A model generated the notes under the pieces. It was not told the DNA's origin, made no database searches, and was given only the letters and a program-made list of their open reading frames with translations. Below, in pieces: positions 36,276 through 47,795 of a DNA stretch of 49,661 bases. The DNA comes from a bacterium. GTDB taxonomy: Bacteria; Patescibacteriota; Minisyncoccia; UBA6257; Colwellbacteraceae. Position numbers and translations under genes: made by a program. The number at the start of each line of letters is the position of its first letter. Position 1 is the stretch's first letter. The DNA is taken from positions 1 through 49,661 of the forward strand of contig JAJYME010000005.1 of assembly GCA_021787205.1 (NCBI GenBank). Reading direction: 5' to 3'.

Positions 36276-36653
36276 TTAGACTTGCAGGAGGTAACCCCTG
36301 ATGTGGTTTATAAGGTCATCAATCGAGGTATGGGCCTTGATGTAGTAATCGACAGCTCCCAAATCCTTTCCCCGCTCGATGTCCGAATCCTGGCCGAGGT
36401 TCGAGGCGATAATGACTTGGATCCCGGACAAAGAAGGATCTTTCTGGATCTCTTCCAAGACCTCGAAACCGTTTTTCTTGGGCAAAATGATATCCAAAAG
36501 CACCAACCCGACCTCGGCGGTGTTGGAACGCAAAAGATCGAGCGCCATCTCCCCGTCCATCGCATACAAGACGCTGAATCCCTCCTTTTCCAAACGATTT
36601 TTTATGAGCGACGACAAGAACTTGTCATCTTCAACCAAAAGAATTGATTTCAT
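36276..36653 (-). CDS. Stand-alone receiver (CheY-like) protein
   Basis: MKSILLVEDDKFLSSLIKNRLEKEGF...VLLDIILPKKNGFEVLEEI...A; no output domain. Confidence 0.9.
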   Translation of the reverse strand: MKSILLVEDDKFLSSLIKNRLEKEGFSVLYAMDGEMALDLLRSNTAEVGLVLLDIILPKKNGFEVLEEIQKDPSLSGIQVIIASNLGQDSDIERGKDLGAVDYYIKAHTSIDDLINHIRGYLLQV

Positions 36654-36731
36654 ATATTTATGTGAATTAGGCGCTTTTACACGCTCGTTTTTCTGATACT
36701 AACACAAAATCCCAAAAAAATAAAGCAATAA

Positions 36732-36757
36732 AAAATCCCGGTTTTACCCGGAATTTT
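36732..36757 (-). terminator. Terminator after 16S rRNA transcript
   Basis: ATCCCGG-TTTTA-CCCGGAATTTT hairpin. Confidence 0.65.
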
Positions 36758-36928
36758 CCATATCATACCTTAACGATTTATTCTATAAAGCTTTTCCAGC
36801 TGACCAATCTCTAACCGATTCCCCGGTTAGCGAGCATCGTGACTTCACTATAGAGCTCCACGATTAACACTCTTTTGGTTCAACCAATTTCCTTTATCTA
36901 AAAGATAAAGTCGATCTTAATTTAATTG

Positions 36929-38415
<1,487 letters not shown>

Positions 38416-38669
38416 AATAAAAATCAAGGTTTAACTTGATATGGACAATGCCGAAATAAATTTCGAAAGAGTCCATATAAAGCATTCCCTGATCCTGAAT
38501 TAGATCGGACAACTGGAAAAACTCTATAAAATAAAAAGAAATCTTTTGATGGATTTCAAGATTCAACAAACCGTTAAGCAATACTCTTGCAAAACGTGTT
38601 AAATGCTGGTCGTTAAAAAGTATGATTTAATTGTTTAGTTCTCTGTCGCTTTTTCAAGTGACAAGAGTT

Positions 38670-38698
38670 ATATTAAACTATGAAAAAAACAATGTCAA
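38670..38698 (-). promoter_or_regulatory. Sigma70-type promoter for 16S rRNA
   Basis: TTGACA (38698..38693), 17 nt, TAATAT (38675..38670). Confidence 0.75.
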
Positions 38699-38731
38699 GA
38701 GCATCCTCAGCAAAAATAAAATCGCCTTGGC

Positions 38732-39010
38732 TTAGGCGATTTTTTTAGTCTTGGTTTCCTTCTTGACGCGAGGCTTCTTATCGGCCTTAGGGGCGGTAGC
38801 CGCCTTTCTGGCTTTGAACTTCTCGACGCGTCCAGCGGTGTCCAAAATCTTTCCTTCCTGTCCGGTAAAGAACGGGTGGCACTTGGAGCAGATTTCAACT
38901 TCCATCTTCTCTTTAGTAGATCCGGTTTTGATCACATTGCCGCAAGCGCAGGTAATGGTCGCATCGGAATGATAAACGGGATGAATGTTCTCTTTCATAA
39001 CACTGGACAT
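38732..39010 (-). CDS. rpmE: 50S ribosomal protein bL31
   Basis: [47 protein letters not shown]. Confidence 0.93.
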   Translation of the reverse strand: MSSVMKENIHPVYHSDATITCACGNVIKTGSTKEKMEVEICSKCHPFFTGQEGKILDTAGRVEKFKARKAATAPKADKKPRVKKETKTKKIA

Positions 39011-39073
39011 ATTACCAAGATTTTTTCAATTTGGCAAATGACCAATTTTAATGTATTTTTATATACATATATT

Positions 39074-39826
39074 ATGAACAAAGTTATTTTGGAACTCAGG
39101 GCCGGAACGGGCGGTGACGAAGCGGCGATCTTTGCCGGAGACCTGGCGAGAATGTACCAAGGCTTCGCTCAATCCCGCGGTTGGAAATTCATAGAGCTCG
39201 ACTCCACTCCCGGAACTTTGGGAGGATACAAGACCTTAGTCGCGGAAATCGCGAGTTGGGATCCGGAAGAAAACATCTATGATTTGTTAAAGCAGGAATC
39301 CGGAGTGCATAGGGTCCAGAGAGTGCCGGAAACGGAACGCTCAGGAAGGGTGCATACCTCCACCGCCTCCGTCGCGATCATGCCTCAGGTTGAAGAAAAG
39401 GAAATTCAAATCAACCCTTCAGACTTGGAAATATCGACTTTCAGATCGTCGGGACCCGGCGGTCAGAACGTCAACAAGGTTGAGACAGCCGTCAGAATCC
39501 TTCATAAACCCTCGGGAATCGTCGTCGCCTCCCAAGTCGAACGCTCCCAGATGGGAAACAAAGAAAGAGCTTTGGCGACCATAAGAGCCAAACTCTACGA
39601 ACATCAACAACTTGAAGAGCAAGTCCGCTTAGGAAAGCTCCGCCGCGACCAGATCGGATCGGGCGACAGATCGGAGAAGATTCGCACTTACAACTTCCCC
39701 GATGATCGCATCACCGACCACAGGATCGGAAAGAAGTGGCATAACATCGAAAAGATCTTGGATGGCGATATGGAACCGATTGTCAAAGCCTGGCAAAAAG
39801 CCGAGGAAGAGAAATCAGAGCAATAA
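39074..39826 (+). CDS. prfA: Short peptide chain release factor 1 lacking domain 1
   Basis: ELRAGTGGDEAAIFAGDLARMY, HRVQRVPETERSGRVHTS (PxT), RSSGPGGQNVNK (GGQ), SGDRSEKIRTYNFPDDRITDHRI; 250 aa. Confidence 0.88.
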   Translation: MNKVILELRAGTGGDEAAIFAGDLARMYQGFAQSRGWKFIELDSTPGTLGGYKTLVAEIASWDPEENIYDLLKQESGVHRVQRVPETERSGRVHTSTASVAIMPQVEEKEIQINPSDLEISTFRSSGPGGQNVNKVETAVRILHKPSGIVVASQVERSQMGNKERALATIRAKLYEHQQLEEQVRLGKLRRDQIGSGDRSEKIRTYNFPDDRITDHRIGKKWHNIEKILDGDMEPIVKAWQKAEEEKSEQ

Positions 39827-39829
39827 TAA

Positions 39830-39857
39830 AAGACACCGCGAATGCGGTGTCTTTTAT
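39830..39857 (+). terminator. Terminator after prfA
   Basis: AAGACACCGC-GAAT-GCGGTGTCTTTT. Confidence 0.75.
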
Positions 39858-39860
39858 TTA

Positions 39861-40950
39861 TTATTGCCTATCCGAGAATGTCGGCGGACAGCTTGCGCCG
39901 GCAGTCTTTGTCACAGAAAGATCGGTGACATAGCGATATCCGACAGTATTTCCCGTGGGATAGCCGACATACCAATTGAATCCCCCGTTAACCGTTGCCG
40001 GCGTGGTGAATGTAGCATATCTTTTTTCCCAGCTGATACCTTCCACGGTTTTCGTTTCAAACAAGGATCCGGCGCCGCTTGTCGTAAACCCGGTTCCGGC
40101 GCCATCATACCATCGGGAATGAAGCACTTGATTGCTGCCGTTATACCCCGACGAATATCCGACCCACAGACTTAGACAATATGAGGTGTTCGCTTCTATC
40201 TGGTCCTGGTTTGAAATGAACCTCATATTCGGTAGTAGGACCGTTCTGTTGGACCACGCAATTGGAACTTCCAGGATTGGGCATCTGGATAACCAGATTT
40301 GTAGGATTGGAATCAGATTCGTTCACAGCTCCCTGACAAGAGGTAAAATTTCCATTGCCGATATAATTTTCCACCCTCGGAGTTATCCCGAGTTTCGTTC
40401 CCCTTTCAAAGACATCGACGCTTTCTCCGCCGTCAACTGCGCCAACAACCCTTTGTTTTTGAGATTCAAGAACAGATGTGATTTCCCATCCTGAAACGTT
40501 GGCAAAAAACGTATAATATTTTCCGCCGGAAGCTTCGTTGGCAGGGTCTGTGGGAAGAGAAGGAATCTTCGAGTCAGACGAAACAAAGTCAACCGGAATC
40601 CACCCATTGCCATCAACCTTGTTCAGGTTTGCCTGCGTTGCGCAATGATAACTCCATCCTGCCAATAACGGCGGTAACGAATAAGAAGAGCAAGCCGGCG
40701 ACGAATCCGGAAGAGAGAGATAAACCGTATTTGCCGCAACAAGAGGAAAACTGGAATTCTTCAAGGAATAGAGATTAAGAGACTTATGCAGGTTTTCAAA
40801 GTCAGACACCCTCGCGGAATCTCTGGCGCTTCTTGTTATCTCAGTGGGATTCAAGACTAAGACTGTCGCAGAGCCCAGGATAGCGATGATGGCAATGACT
40901 ATTAAGAGCTCAATGAGAGTGAAGGCTTTTATACTTTTTCCTGACATCAT
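39861..40950 (-). pseudogene. Pilin-like protein with C-terminal extracellular domain, split by an apparent frameshift near 40220-40265
   Basis: Frame 1 (40141..40950) has the pilin motif and ends VGRIFVGV*; the next frame (39861..40226 and upstream) continues IEANTSYCLSLWVGYSSGYNG...RYVTDLSVTKT. Confidence 0.65.
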
Positions 40951-42131
40951 TTTTGTGAATTATAGATTGTTAAGATTTCTCCGGCCGATAACGCCCTGTT
41001 GTAAATACGCACCTCATCCAGCAATCCGTTATAAAAACTCCACGTTCCGCCGCCTCGTGCGCCAATCGTAACAACGGACGCATTTGATGCGATATCTCCT
41101 CCCGACGCCGTATTATAAGTTTCTACGCCATTTATATAAATTTTTTGATTTCCGTTGCCCTGATGCACGGCAACCACATGATACCATTGACCGGCAGTGA
41201 CAGGACTGGCTCCACCCCTCCAGGCCCAAGGGTTAGTGGCATAGTTTATGCTTCCAGACGAAACCCTATACTCATAAGAATTCTCTTTTGTGACCATATT
41301 TTGTTCTCCGACGCCGCCGTTCCAATACATCCATAAAGAAACCGAGATATCTTTTGGATTTAAACTGGAGCTGTTCGGTATATTTACATAATTATTTGTC
41401 CCATTAAACAGAATACAAGAACCTGATTCGCAAGAAGATCCCGATTGCCATGACGGAGAATTATAAAGGATTCCGTTATTTCCATTTCCGCTGCTATCAT
41501 AAACAGTTGTCCCGCCCCCCTCGTCAAATGTCCAATAACCGACAAGTCCCTTATCTCTCAGAGGAGGAGTAAGATCGATATGAGTTCCGACCTGAAGGAC
41601 GCCAGGAAGAGATCCTCCGTCTGATATGGCAGCTTTGTTTTCCTTGCTCGATTCCATAACGGCGGTAAGCTCATAAGAACCTCCGGTGACATAAGTGTAA
41701 TATTTGCCCGAAGAGACAGAGTTAACGGGATCAACCGGCAACGATGTGATATTAGGATTACTGATCGAAGTAAAATTGACAGGCAACCAGCCCGACCCGT
41801 CTATCTTGGAAAGATTAGCGGCGGAAGAACAGACATATTGCCAGCCTGAGGGCAAATTCGGAAGACCCGCAGCGTCACAGTTGGGCGCGGTAGCCGAAGG
41901 AAGGGACAGATAGACTCTTTGGGCAGTTCCGGTTGAGATGGACGGATTACTGAAGATCGCCAGGTCCACGGCTTTTTTTATGACTCCAAGATCGTTGACT
42001 CTTTGGGAATCGCGAGCTTGGGACATCATCTCGACGGGATTCAAAACCAGAACTGTGGCGGAACCTAAGATAGCGATGATAGCAATGACAATAAGGAGCT
42101 CGATTAATGTAAACGCCTGGATGCGAGACAT
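40947..42131 (-). CDS. Pilin-like N-terminus fused to LamG/concanavalin-like lectin domain
   Basis: AFTLIELLIVIAIIAILGSATVLVLNPVEMM ... GLVGYWTFDEGGGTTVYDSSGNGNNGILYN...GLLDEVRIYNRALSAGEI. Confidence 0.88.
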   Translation of the reverse strand: MSRIQAFTLIELLIVIAIIAILGSATVLVLNPVEMMSQARDSQRVNDLGVIKKAVDLAIFSNPSISTGTAQRVYLSLPSATAPNCDAAGLPNLPSGWQYVCSSAANLSKIDGSGWLPVNFTSISNPNITSLPVDPVNSVSSGKYYTYVTGGSYELTAVMESSKENKAAISDGGSLPGVLQVGTHIDLTPPLRDKGLVGYWTFDEGGGTTVYDSSGNGNNGILYNSPSWQSGSSCESGSCILFNGTNNYVNIPNSSSLNPKDISVSLWMYWNGGVGEQNMVTKENSYEYRVSSGSINYATNPWAWRGGASPVTAGQWYHVVAVHQGNGNQKIYINGVETYNTASGGDIASNASVVTIGARGGGTWSFYNGLLDEVRIYNRALSAGEILTIYNSQK

Positions 42132-42152
42132 ATTGTTTTAATTCTAACAAAA

Positions 42153-42178
42153 AACAGCGGTTATAAAAACCGCTGTTT
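42153..42178 (-). terminator. Terminator between pilin-fusion genes
   Basis: AACAGCGGTT-ATAA-AACCGCTGTT. Confidence 0.7.
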
Positions 42179-43341
42179 CATCTGGCGAGATAATTAATCA
42201 TGTTTTTAAAGAAAATGTCGGAAGGATTAACATGAGGCTGATAATGGAACCATTTCCCTTTGCCGGGTTCTTGGAGATAAACCGACTCGATATAATTGTC
42301 GCTTGCGATAACTACCGCGCCTTGTTTAACAGTCAATATCCCATTGCCGTTATCGGCAAGATTGGACTGATTTGTCCAACCTTCTTGAGTGGGATGATAG
42401 CCGACCTGATTGATGTTCCCGGAAACAAAGATTGTTCCCACGACAGTTGCTATCGGACTAATATTGTTAGTAGTATCGTTTCCTTCGGAGTAAATCGAAT
42501 ATCCAAGATCATAAAGCGAATTTAACAAAGCCGGCTTTGAAACGCCCCAACAACCTTGGGAAGCGATGATTATCTTGGGATTGTAAGCTATCACGTCGGC
42601 GACGGTATTGGCGGTCGAAGTAATGTCGACATAGTTGGTAAAACCAAGCCTAGTGAGCTGAGCAGGAACATCGTTGCTGCCGCAGTTACGATAATCAACA
42701 AGAGCAATCCTGACCGATGCCGGATCGGAAAATGGCGTTTTCATGGATATCCTTCGATTAAGATAGGGCATCGCGGCAAGGGCCGTCCCTCTCTCAAACA
42801 GAGAACCATCGTCACCCCCATCACGGGAAGCGACAGGATATTGTTTTTGGGATTCGTTAACAGCATCAAACTCGAAATTACCGAAGGAAGAAACGGCAAA
42901 AGTATAGAAGACATCGACGCTGTTTACGGGATCAACCGGGAGCGCCGGTATCGGAGAGCCCTTACTCATTGAATTGAAGCTTATCGGGATCCAACCGGTG
43001 CCGTCCGTCTTTTGGAGATTGGCCGCATTGACACAATTATAAGTCCAGCCGGAGGGCAGGGCGGGGAGAGAATAAGACGAACAGGCCGAGGAAGTGTCCG
43101 GCAATGAAGTGTAGACAACGTTCGGCAAAACGGAAGAGTACGAGGAAAATTCAAAATCGTAAAGATCAGTCGCCTTCTTAACAGAATCAAGATCGGATGT
43201 CCTGGTCGAATCCCTGGAATTTTTCATGATCTCGACGGGGTTCAACACCACGACTGTGGCGGAACCCAAAACAGCGATGATAGCCACGACGATCAACAGC
43301 TCTATTAATGTGAAAGCTCTTATATTCTTTTCCGCCATCAA
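42178..43341 (-). CDS. Pilin-like N-terminus fused to a ThuA/GATase1-like C-terminal domain
   Basis: AFTLIELLIVVAIIAVLGSATVVVLNPVEIM ... VRIALVDYRNCGSNDVPAQLTRLGFTNYVDIT...YNPKIIIASQGCWG...FHYQPHVNPSDIFFKNMINYLAR. Confidence 0.75.
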   Translation of the reverse strand: MMAEKNIRAFTLIELLIVVAIIAVLGSATVVVLNPVEIMKNSRDSTRTSDLDSVKKATDLYDFEFSSYSSVLPNVVYTSLPDTSSACSSYSLPALPSGWTYNCVNAANLQKTDGTGWIPISFNSMSKGSPIPALPVDPVNSVDVFYTFAVSSFGNFEFDAVNESQKQYPVASRDGGDDGSLFERGTALAAMPYLNRRISMKTPFSDPASVRIALVDYRNCGSNDVPAQLTRLGFTNYVDITSTANTVADVIAYNPKIIIASQGCWGVSKPALLNSLYDLGYSIYSEGNDTTNNISPIATVVGTIFVSGNINQVGYHPTQEGWTNQSNLADNGNGILTVKQGAVVIASDNYIESVYLQEPGKGKWFHYQPHVNPSDIFFKNMINYLAR

Positions 43342-43356
43342 TCTTTATATTAATAC

Positions 43357-43386
43357 AAAAACAGCGATTATTTAAATCGCTGTTTT
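43357..43386 (-). terminator. Terminator after lytic transglycosylase gene
   Basis: AAACAGCGATT-ATTTA-AATCGCTGTTTTT. Confidence 0.7.
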
Positions 43387-43395
43387 TAAATTCAC

Positions 43396-44880
43396 TTATT
43401 GTCCCTTGATGATAGCAATATCGGATTCGAATCTTTCCGCCCTATCAAGAACCGAGTCGCCATAGGCAAAACGGTATTTATACCAGCTGCTTCCGGCATA
43501 ATATTTTGCCGCCGCGCATCGCTCCAAAAGAGTCTGCGCCTGGGCTGGAATTTGCGCCGAATAATCGGTGCAAGCCTTTGAGCTCATCGAATCTTTTATA
43601 TAAAGAGCGGTCGCGACGAAGGCGTCCCGGTTGCTCCAAGGATTGGCGGTCGGGCTGCCGGTGACTGATGTGATCCTTTCGGCATAGAGTTTCCAAGTCG
43701 AAGGGATAAATTGGGAAGGACCCATGGCGCCGCCATAAGAACCATCGGAAACGATCGGACAAGAAACCTTGAGCTTTCCGCTCGAGAGGTCATCTTGCAA
43801 TCCCAACGAGGCAACGATTTCCAAGAAAATGGGGATGTCTCTGGTCGGGTGCATTGCTGTCTTGTAATCGCACCTTCCGACATTCTTTCCTAAGGCTGAC
43901 TCTTGATCCAAAATAGCCAGAAGGATTTCCGGGCGGACGCCGGTAGCGCTAGAAGCGTATTTCGCCAGGTTGTAAGCCTGCTCGAAAGTCATCTCCCCTC
44001 CTCCCATAAGGTGGAATAATCTATTTCTGATCTGAGCGGCCTGCTTCTCCTTATCCTTCAGGAGTTTTTGATAAGCGCTTTCCTTTCCTTTGGTAGCTTT
44101 AAGAAGACTGTCTTTCTCTCTTCTGATATCTTCCGCCGCCTGCTTTTGGGCAAGCTGGAGGTTCTTCAGCTGCTGGGCATTGGTCTTCTGATCAGAAAGA
44201 TTACTCTTTTCCGTCACATAATCTTCTCTCAAAGCTTCCAGGTCCCTCAAATTGTCCTGGAGACTGCTTTGGATGACGGTCAGGTTGCTGATATTCGTAA
44301 AGAAATCGTTTATCGAAGGGTTCAACATCAACATCTCGACGATGTTCTGCCCCTCGGAACTGTTCATGCTTCGCAGGGCTCCAGAGATAGCCTCCTTCTT
44401 CTTATCCATCTCACTCTCGGTCGTCGTAATCTTATTGGATGTCGAAGCTATGTCTTTATCCAGCCTTGTAAGATTAAGATTGACCGCTTTGATCTGAAGG
44501 TTGATCTTATCAACTTGAGCCATCAAGCGTTTGATTTCTCCGGACAAGGTGTTCCCCTGTTTTTTGTAAGTATCGATCGTCTTCTGATATTCCGCCATTT
44601 CAGCTTCAAGCTTTTCGAGCTCGGCTTCAAGGGCTTGCTTCTCATCGCTCATGCTGCCGGTCGTCGTCTGAGCCATGGTATCAACCGTAGGCGCAAAAAC
44701 GGAGGAGAAGCCGAGCAATAATGCAAACACCATAAAAGAAGCGACATATCTCTGAATGGAATGGCTAAAATTACGACGTCTTTTTACAGAAAGATTAATC
44801 CTGTTCTTTACGTCGCTGGAATAGATAGATGGACCGTATTTTTGTTTTATATCAACTAGAACGTTAGACTTCCGCTTCAT
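43396..44880 (-). CDS. Coiled-coil plus lytic transglycosylase peptidoglycan hydrolase
   Basis: PcsB/CwlO-like coiled coil; ILLAILDQESALGKNVG...GGAMGPSQFIPSTW...NPWSNRDAFVATALYI. Confidence 0.85.
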   Translation of the reverse strand: MKRKSNVLVDIKQKYGPSIYSSDVKNRINLSVKRRRNFSHSIQRYVASFMVFALLLGFSSVFAPTVDTMAQTTTGSMSDEKQALEAELEKLEAEMAEYQKTIDTYKKQGNTLSGEIKRLMAQVDKINLQIKAVNLNLTRLDKDIASTSNKITTTESEMDKKKEAISGALRSMNSSEGQNIVEMLMLNPSINDFFTNISNLTVIQSSLQDNLRDLEALREDYVTEKSNLSDQKTNAQQLKNLQLAQKQAAEDIRREKDSLLKATKGKESAYQKLLKDKEKQAAQIRNRLFHLMGGGEMTFEQAYNLAKYASSATGVRPEILLAILDQESALGKNVGRCDYKTAMHPTRDIPIFLEIVASLGLQDDLSSGKLKVSCPIVSDGSYGGAMGPSQFIPSTWKLYAERITSVTGSPTANPWSNRDAFVATALYIKDSMSSKACTDYSAQIPAQAQTLLERCAAAKYYAGSSWYKYRFAYGDSVLDRAERFESDIAIIKGQ

Positions 44881-45040
44881 TCTTTTTCATTATACCAAAA
44901 ATAGAAAAGGTCGCCAACCAAATCCCGATAAAGACGACCAAAGAAACAATTCCTAACCCCTTCAAAAATTATCGATCTTATGAGAAAGATGCAAACAAAA
45001 ATCCCGCATTGGATGCGGGATGATGTTTTTAGAAAATAGA

Positions 45041-45685
45041 TTACTCTTCAGAAGCGGCTTTCTTAGCTTCTTTCTCAGCTCTCTTAACCTCGCCCTCAGT
45101 TTTAACATCAGCGACAGAGACCGGAGCAACCTCGACTTCCTCTTCCGGTTCGGAAACGGTAGCGATAACGGTTTCTTCGTTCTCGGTGATTTCAAACTTT
45201 CCTTCGACGACGATGTCCTTAACATAAAGGCTCTTGCCCATTTCATCGAGAGAAGAGATATCAACCTTGATCTCATGAGGAAGATCGGTAGGCAAAGCCT
45301 CGACTTCAACTTCATCCATAGAGCGGACAAAGATTCCTCCATTCTTAACAGCTTCGGATTCTCCGACGAAGACCAAAGGAACGACGGCGGTGACTTTCTC
45401 TTTCAAATTGACCTTATGGAAGTCAATGTTCAAGATTTCGCCAGTCAGATTGTTCTTATGGCAGTCGTGGATCAAGACCGGGTGAGCGGTGCCTTTGACG
45501 ACAAGGTTCACGACGGTGCTTTCTCCAGCCTCAGCCCAAACCTTGGTGAATTCCTTGGCGTTGACCGCCAAATGAAGATTTTCGGTGCCGGCGCCGTACA
45601 ACTCAGCAGGAACGAAACCGTCCTTGCGAAGAGCGGCGGCCTTTTTGCCGAAAACTTCTCTTATTTCTGCGTTTAAATTAATCAT
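45041..45685 (-). CDS. rplY: 50S ribosomal protein bL25 (CTC/TL5 type)
   Basis: REVFGKKAAALRKDGFVPAELYGAGTENLHLAV; ...VLIHDCHKNNLTGEILNIDFHKV. Confidence 0.92.
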   Translation of the reverse strand: MINLNAEIREVFGKKAAALRKDGFVPAELYGAGTENLHLAVNAKEFTKVWAEAGESTVVNLVVKGTAHPVLIHDCHKNNLTGEILNIDFHKVNLKEKVTAVVPLVFVGESEAVKNGGIFVRSMDEVEVEALPTDLPHEIKVDISSLDEMGKSLYVKDIVVEGKFEITENEETVIATVSEPEEEVEVAPVSVADVKTEGEVKRAEKEAKKAASEE

Positions 45686-45751
45686 TTTGTTGTTTTTTCT
45701 TATATTTTTCCGGCACGAGTACTTGACACAAGCGCCAACTATATTACGGAA

Positions 45752-46639
45752 TTATACCAATTTATTAAATAATTTCAATCTCTCGAAGACTACCTGGGCA
45801 ACCGCCTTCTCGGCGCCGGCAAACAGCTTATAGGGAGCGACCTCGTCCGGCATGGTCTCAAAAGAGTATTCCATCCCCCTTCTCCAAGCCAATCTAAGCT
45901 CGGTATTGATGTGAATTACCGAGATACCGGCATGGATGGCATGCAAGAACTCCTCATCCCGAATACCGGACCCCCCATGCAAGACGAGAGGGACGGGAGA
46001 GGCGCGACGGATGAGATTAATCCGCTCGATGTCGATAGCGGGGTTGGGGGCGTTCTTCAACATCCCGTGGATGTTGCCGACGGCCGGGGCAATGAGGTCG
46101 ACTTTGGTATCCAACCCAAACTGGTACGCCTCCTCCGGCTTGGAATAGAACTCAGGCGAAGGTCGGGCATCGGCTGGAAAGTCAGACAAGATTTTGGAAG
46201 CGCCGCCGATGTGCCCGATTTCCCCCTCAACCAAGAATAACGGATTGATGGCCTTGGCGGCTTTGACCGCGCTCGCGGTCGCCCTGATATTCTCATCAAG
46301 CGAGAGGTGGGAAAGATCAAAAACGGCAGAATCGAAACCGGCGCGCACGCATTCCAGCAAACGCTCGAGAGAATGGACGTGGTCACCATTTATAAAGACA
46401 TTGTATCCGTCCTCCCGCATATTCATAACCAAATCGGCGGCATTCTTTACTCCGACAAAGTCAGCTTCACCTTCAGAGACCCCGATCATGACCGGAACAT
46501 TGACCCGGCACTCCTTGACCACGCGATAGATGGCGTTGCCAATGGCATTCAAGGTAGCGATATCGGAAATGTTAAAGTGAGCGACAGCGGCGCGCTTCCC
46601 TTCGGCTTCCAGAATGAAACGATATAAATTTGAAATCAT
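45752..46639 (-). CDS. Class II fructose-bisphosphate aldolase family
   Basis: AHFNISDIATLNAI, FINGDHVHSLE, VEGEIGHIGG, LVLHGGSGI. Confidence 0.88.
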   Translation of the reverse strand: MISNLYRFILEAEGKRAAVAHFNISDIATLNAIGNAIYRVVKECRVNVPVMIGVSEGEADFVGVKNAADLVMNMREDGYNVFINGDHVHSLERLLECVRAGFDSAVFDLSHLSLDENIRATASAVKAAKAINPLFLVEGEIGHIGGASKILSDFPADARPSPEFYSKPEEAYQFGLDTKVDLIAPAVGNIHGMLKNAPNPAIDIERINLIRRASPVPLVLHGGSGIRDEEFLHAIHAGISVIHINTELRLAWRRGMEYSFETMPDEVAPYKLFAGAEKAVAQVVFERLKLFNKLV

Positions 46640-47679
46640 TTTTTATTTGTTTTTTTAATTTCTTTGACCGTTATTTTCAAATTGTCGAAACGGGAAGACT
46701 TGAGACCGTTCTTATGCAGGGCGGAGACGGAAGCGCCAATCCCCTCGACGACGGAGACGGCATTGGCCGAAGCGAGCCTCGCTGAATGCAAAATGTTCTC
46801 TGGCTTTATCTTTCCCCTGACGCACTTTTCTTTCTTATGGATAAGGCCGGAGACAAAACCGGAGGCAAAAGCATCACCGGCGCCGGTCCGATCGACAAAT
46901 TTCTTCGTCTTGAAAATCGGAACCTTGTAGATCCTCTCGCCATCAGAGATGATGCTGCCCTCAGAGCCGGCGGTGATTGCGATAATTCCTTTGCTGAGCT
47001 TGTTAAGCCTTTCAAAGGCGGCGTCGCGATCGGAAACCCGGGTGTCGGTCAGGACCGCTGCCTCCTCGGTGTTAACCACGAAAAAATCAATGTATTTGAG
47101 ATTTTTAAGTATAGCCTGCTTGCCTTCGTTTATGTGGTACAAAGTGGGATTGAAAGCGAGCTTGATCCCGTTTTTCCTAGCCATTTCAACGACTTTGGGA
47201 AAATATTTGTAAGATTTTCCCGGCAGGGAGACATACCACCAGGAAGCCCTGAGGGCGGAGGAGAAATCAGGAATCTCCAAGAACTCGCCAGCCCCTTTGT
47301 AATTCAGAAGGGTCCTTTCGCCAGCTTGGAGAATGACAGTGGAAAAAGAGGTCGAACGTTTGTCGGTGAAGCTGACGAGGCCGGAATCTATCCCCTCCTC
47401 GGCGATTCTTGAAAGGACCAGATCGGCAGCTTCGTCATCTCCCAAGACGATCATCGGAGCGACTTCGAGTCCCTGTCGGGAAAAAGTGACCGCGGCATTC
47501 ATCGCGTTGCCGCCAACGGAAAAGAAGGCGTCATCGCAATGGAGCTTTGAGCCAAAATCGAGATAAAAAGCTTTCTTGGTCGGAGAGCTTTCGGAAAAGA
47601 TGAGCGGCAAATTGGTTTTTAAGAAAGCGTCGAATGTCGCCGAGCCGATTGTTATTACATCCCTCGAATTAAAGATCAT
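46636..47679 (-). CDS. PfkB-family carbohydrate kinase
   Basis: VGGNAMNAAVTFSRQGLEV; DRTGAGDAFASGFVSGL. Confidence 0.9.
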   Translation of the reverse strand: MIFNSRDVITIGSATFDAFLKTNLPLIFSESSPTKKAFYLDFGSKLHCDDAFFSVGGNAMNAAVTFSRQGLEVAPMIVLGDDEAADLVLSRIAEEGIDSGLVSFTDKRSTSFSTVILQAGERTLLNYKGAGEFLEIPDFSSALRASWWYVSLPGKSYKYFPKVVEMARKNGIKLAFNPTLYHINEGKQAILKNLKYIDFFVVNTEEAAVLTDTRVSDRDAAFERLNKLSKGIIAITAGSEGSIISDGERIYKVPIFKTKKFVDRTGAGDAFASGFVSGLIHKKEKCVRGKIKPENILHSARLASANAVSVVEGIGASVSALHKNGLKSSRFDNLKITVKEIKKTNKK

Positions 47680-47766
47680 ATTATTTCACGGTTATTATAG
47701 CATTTTCACTTTCTTCTGTCATTGAGAGGCGTCGCTTAGGCAATCCAACTGATCAGATAAATAAAA

Positions 47767-47795
47767 TATCCGCGATGATCGCGGATATTTTTTAT
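47767..47795 (-). terminator. Terminator
   Basis: AAATATCCGCGATGATCGCGGATATTTTTT. Confidence 0.75.

Noticed and set aside
38876-39073. N-terminal extension of the RF1 ORF
   Set aside because: Overlaps bL31 antisense and has no RF1 domain 1 similarity; ATG at 39074 begins the conserved sequence.
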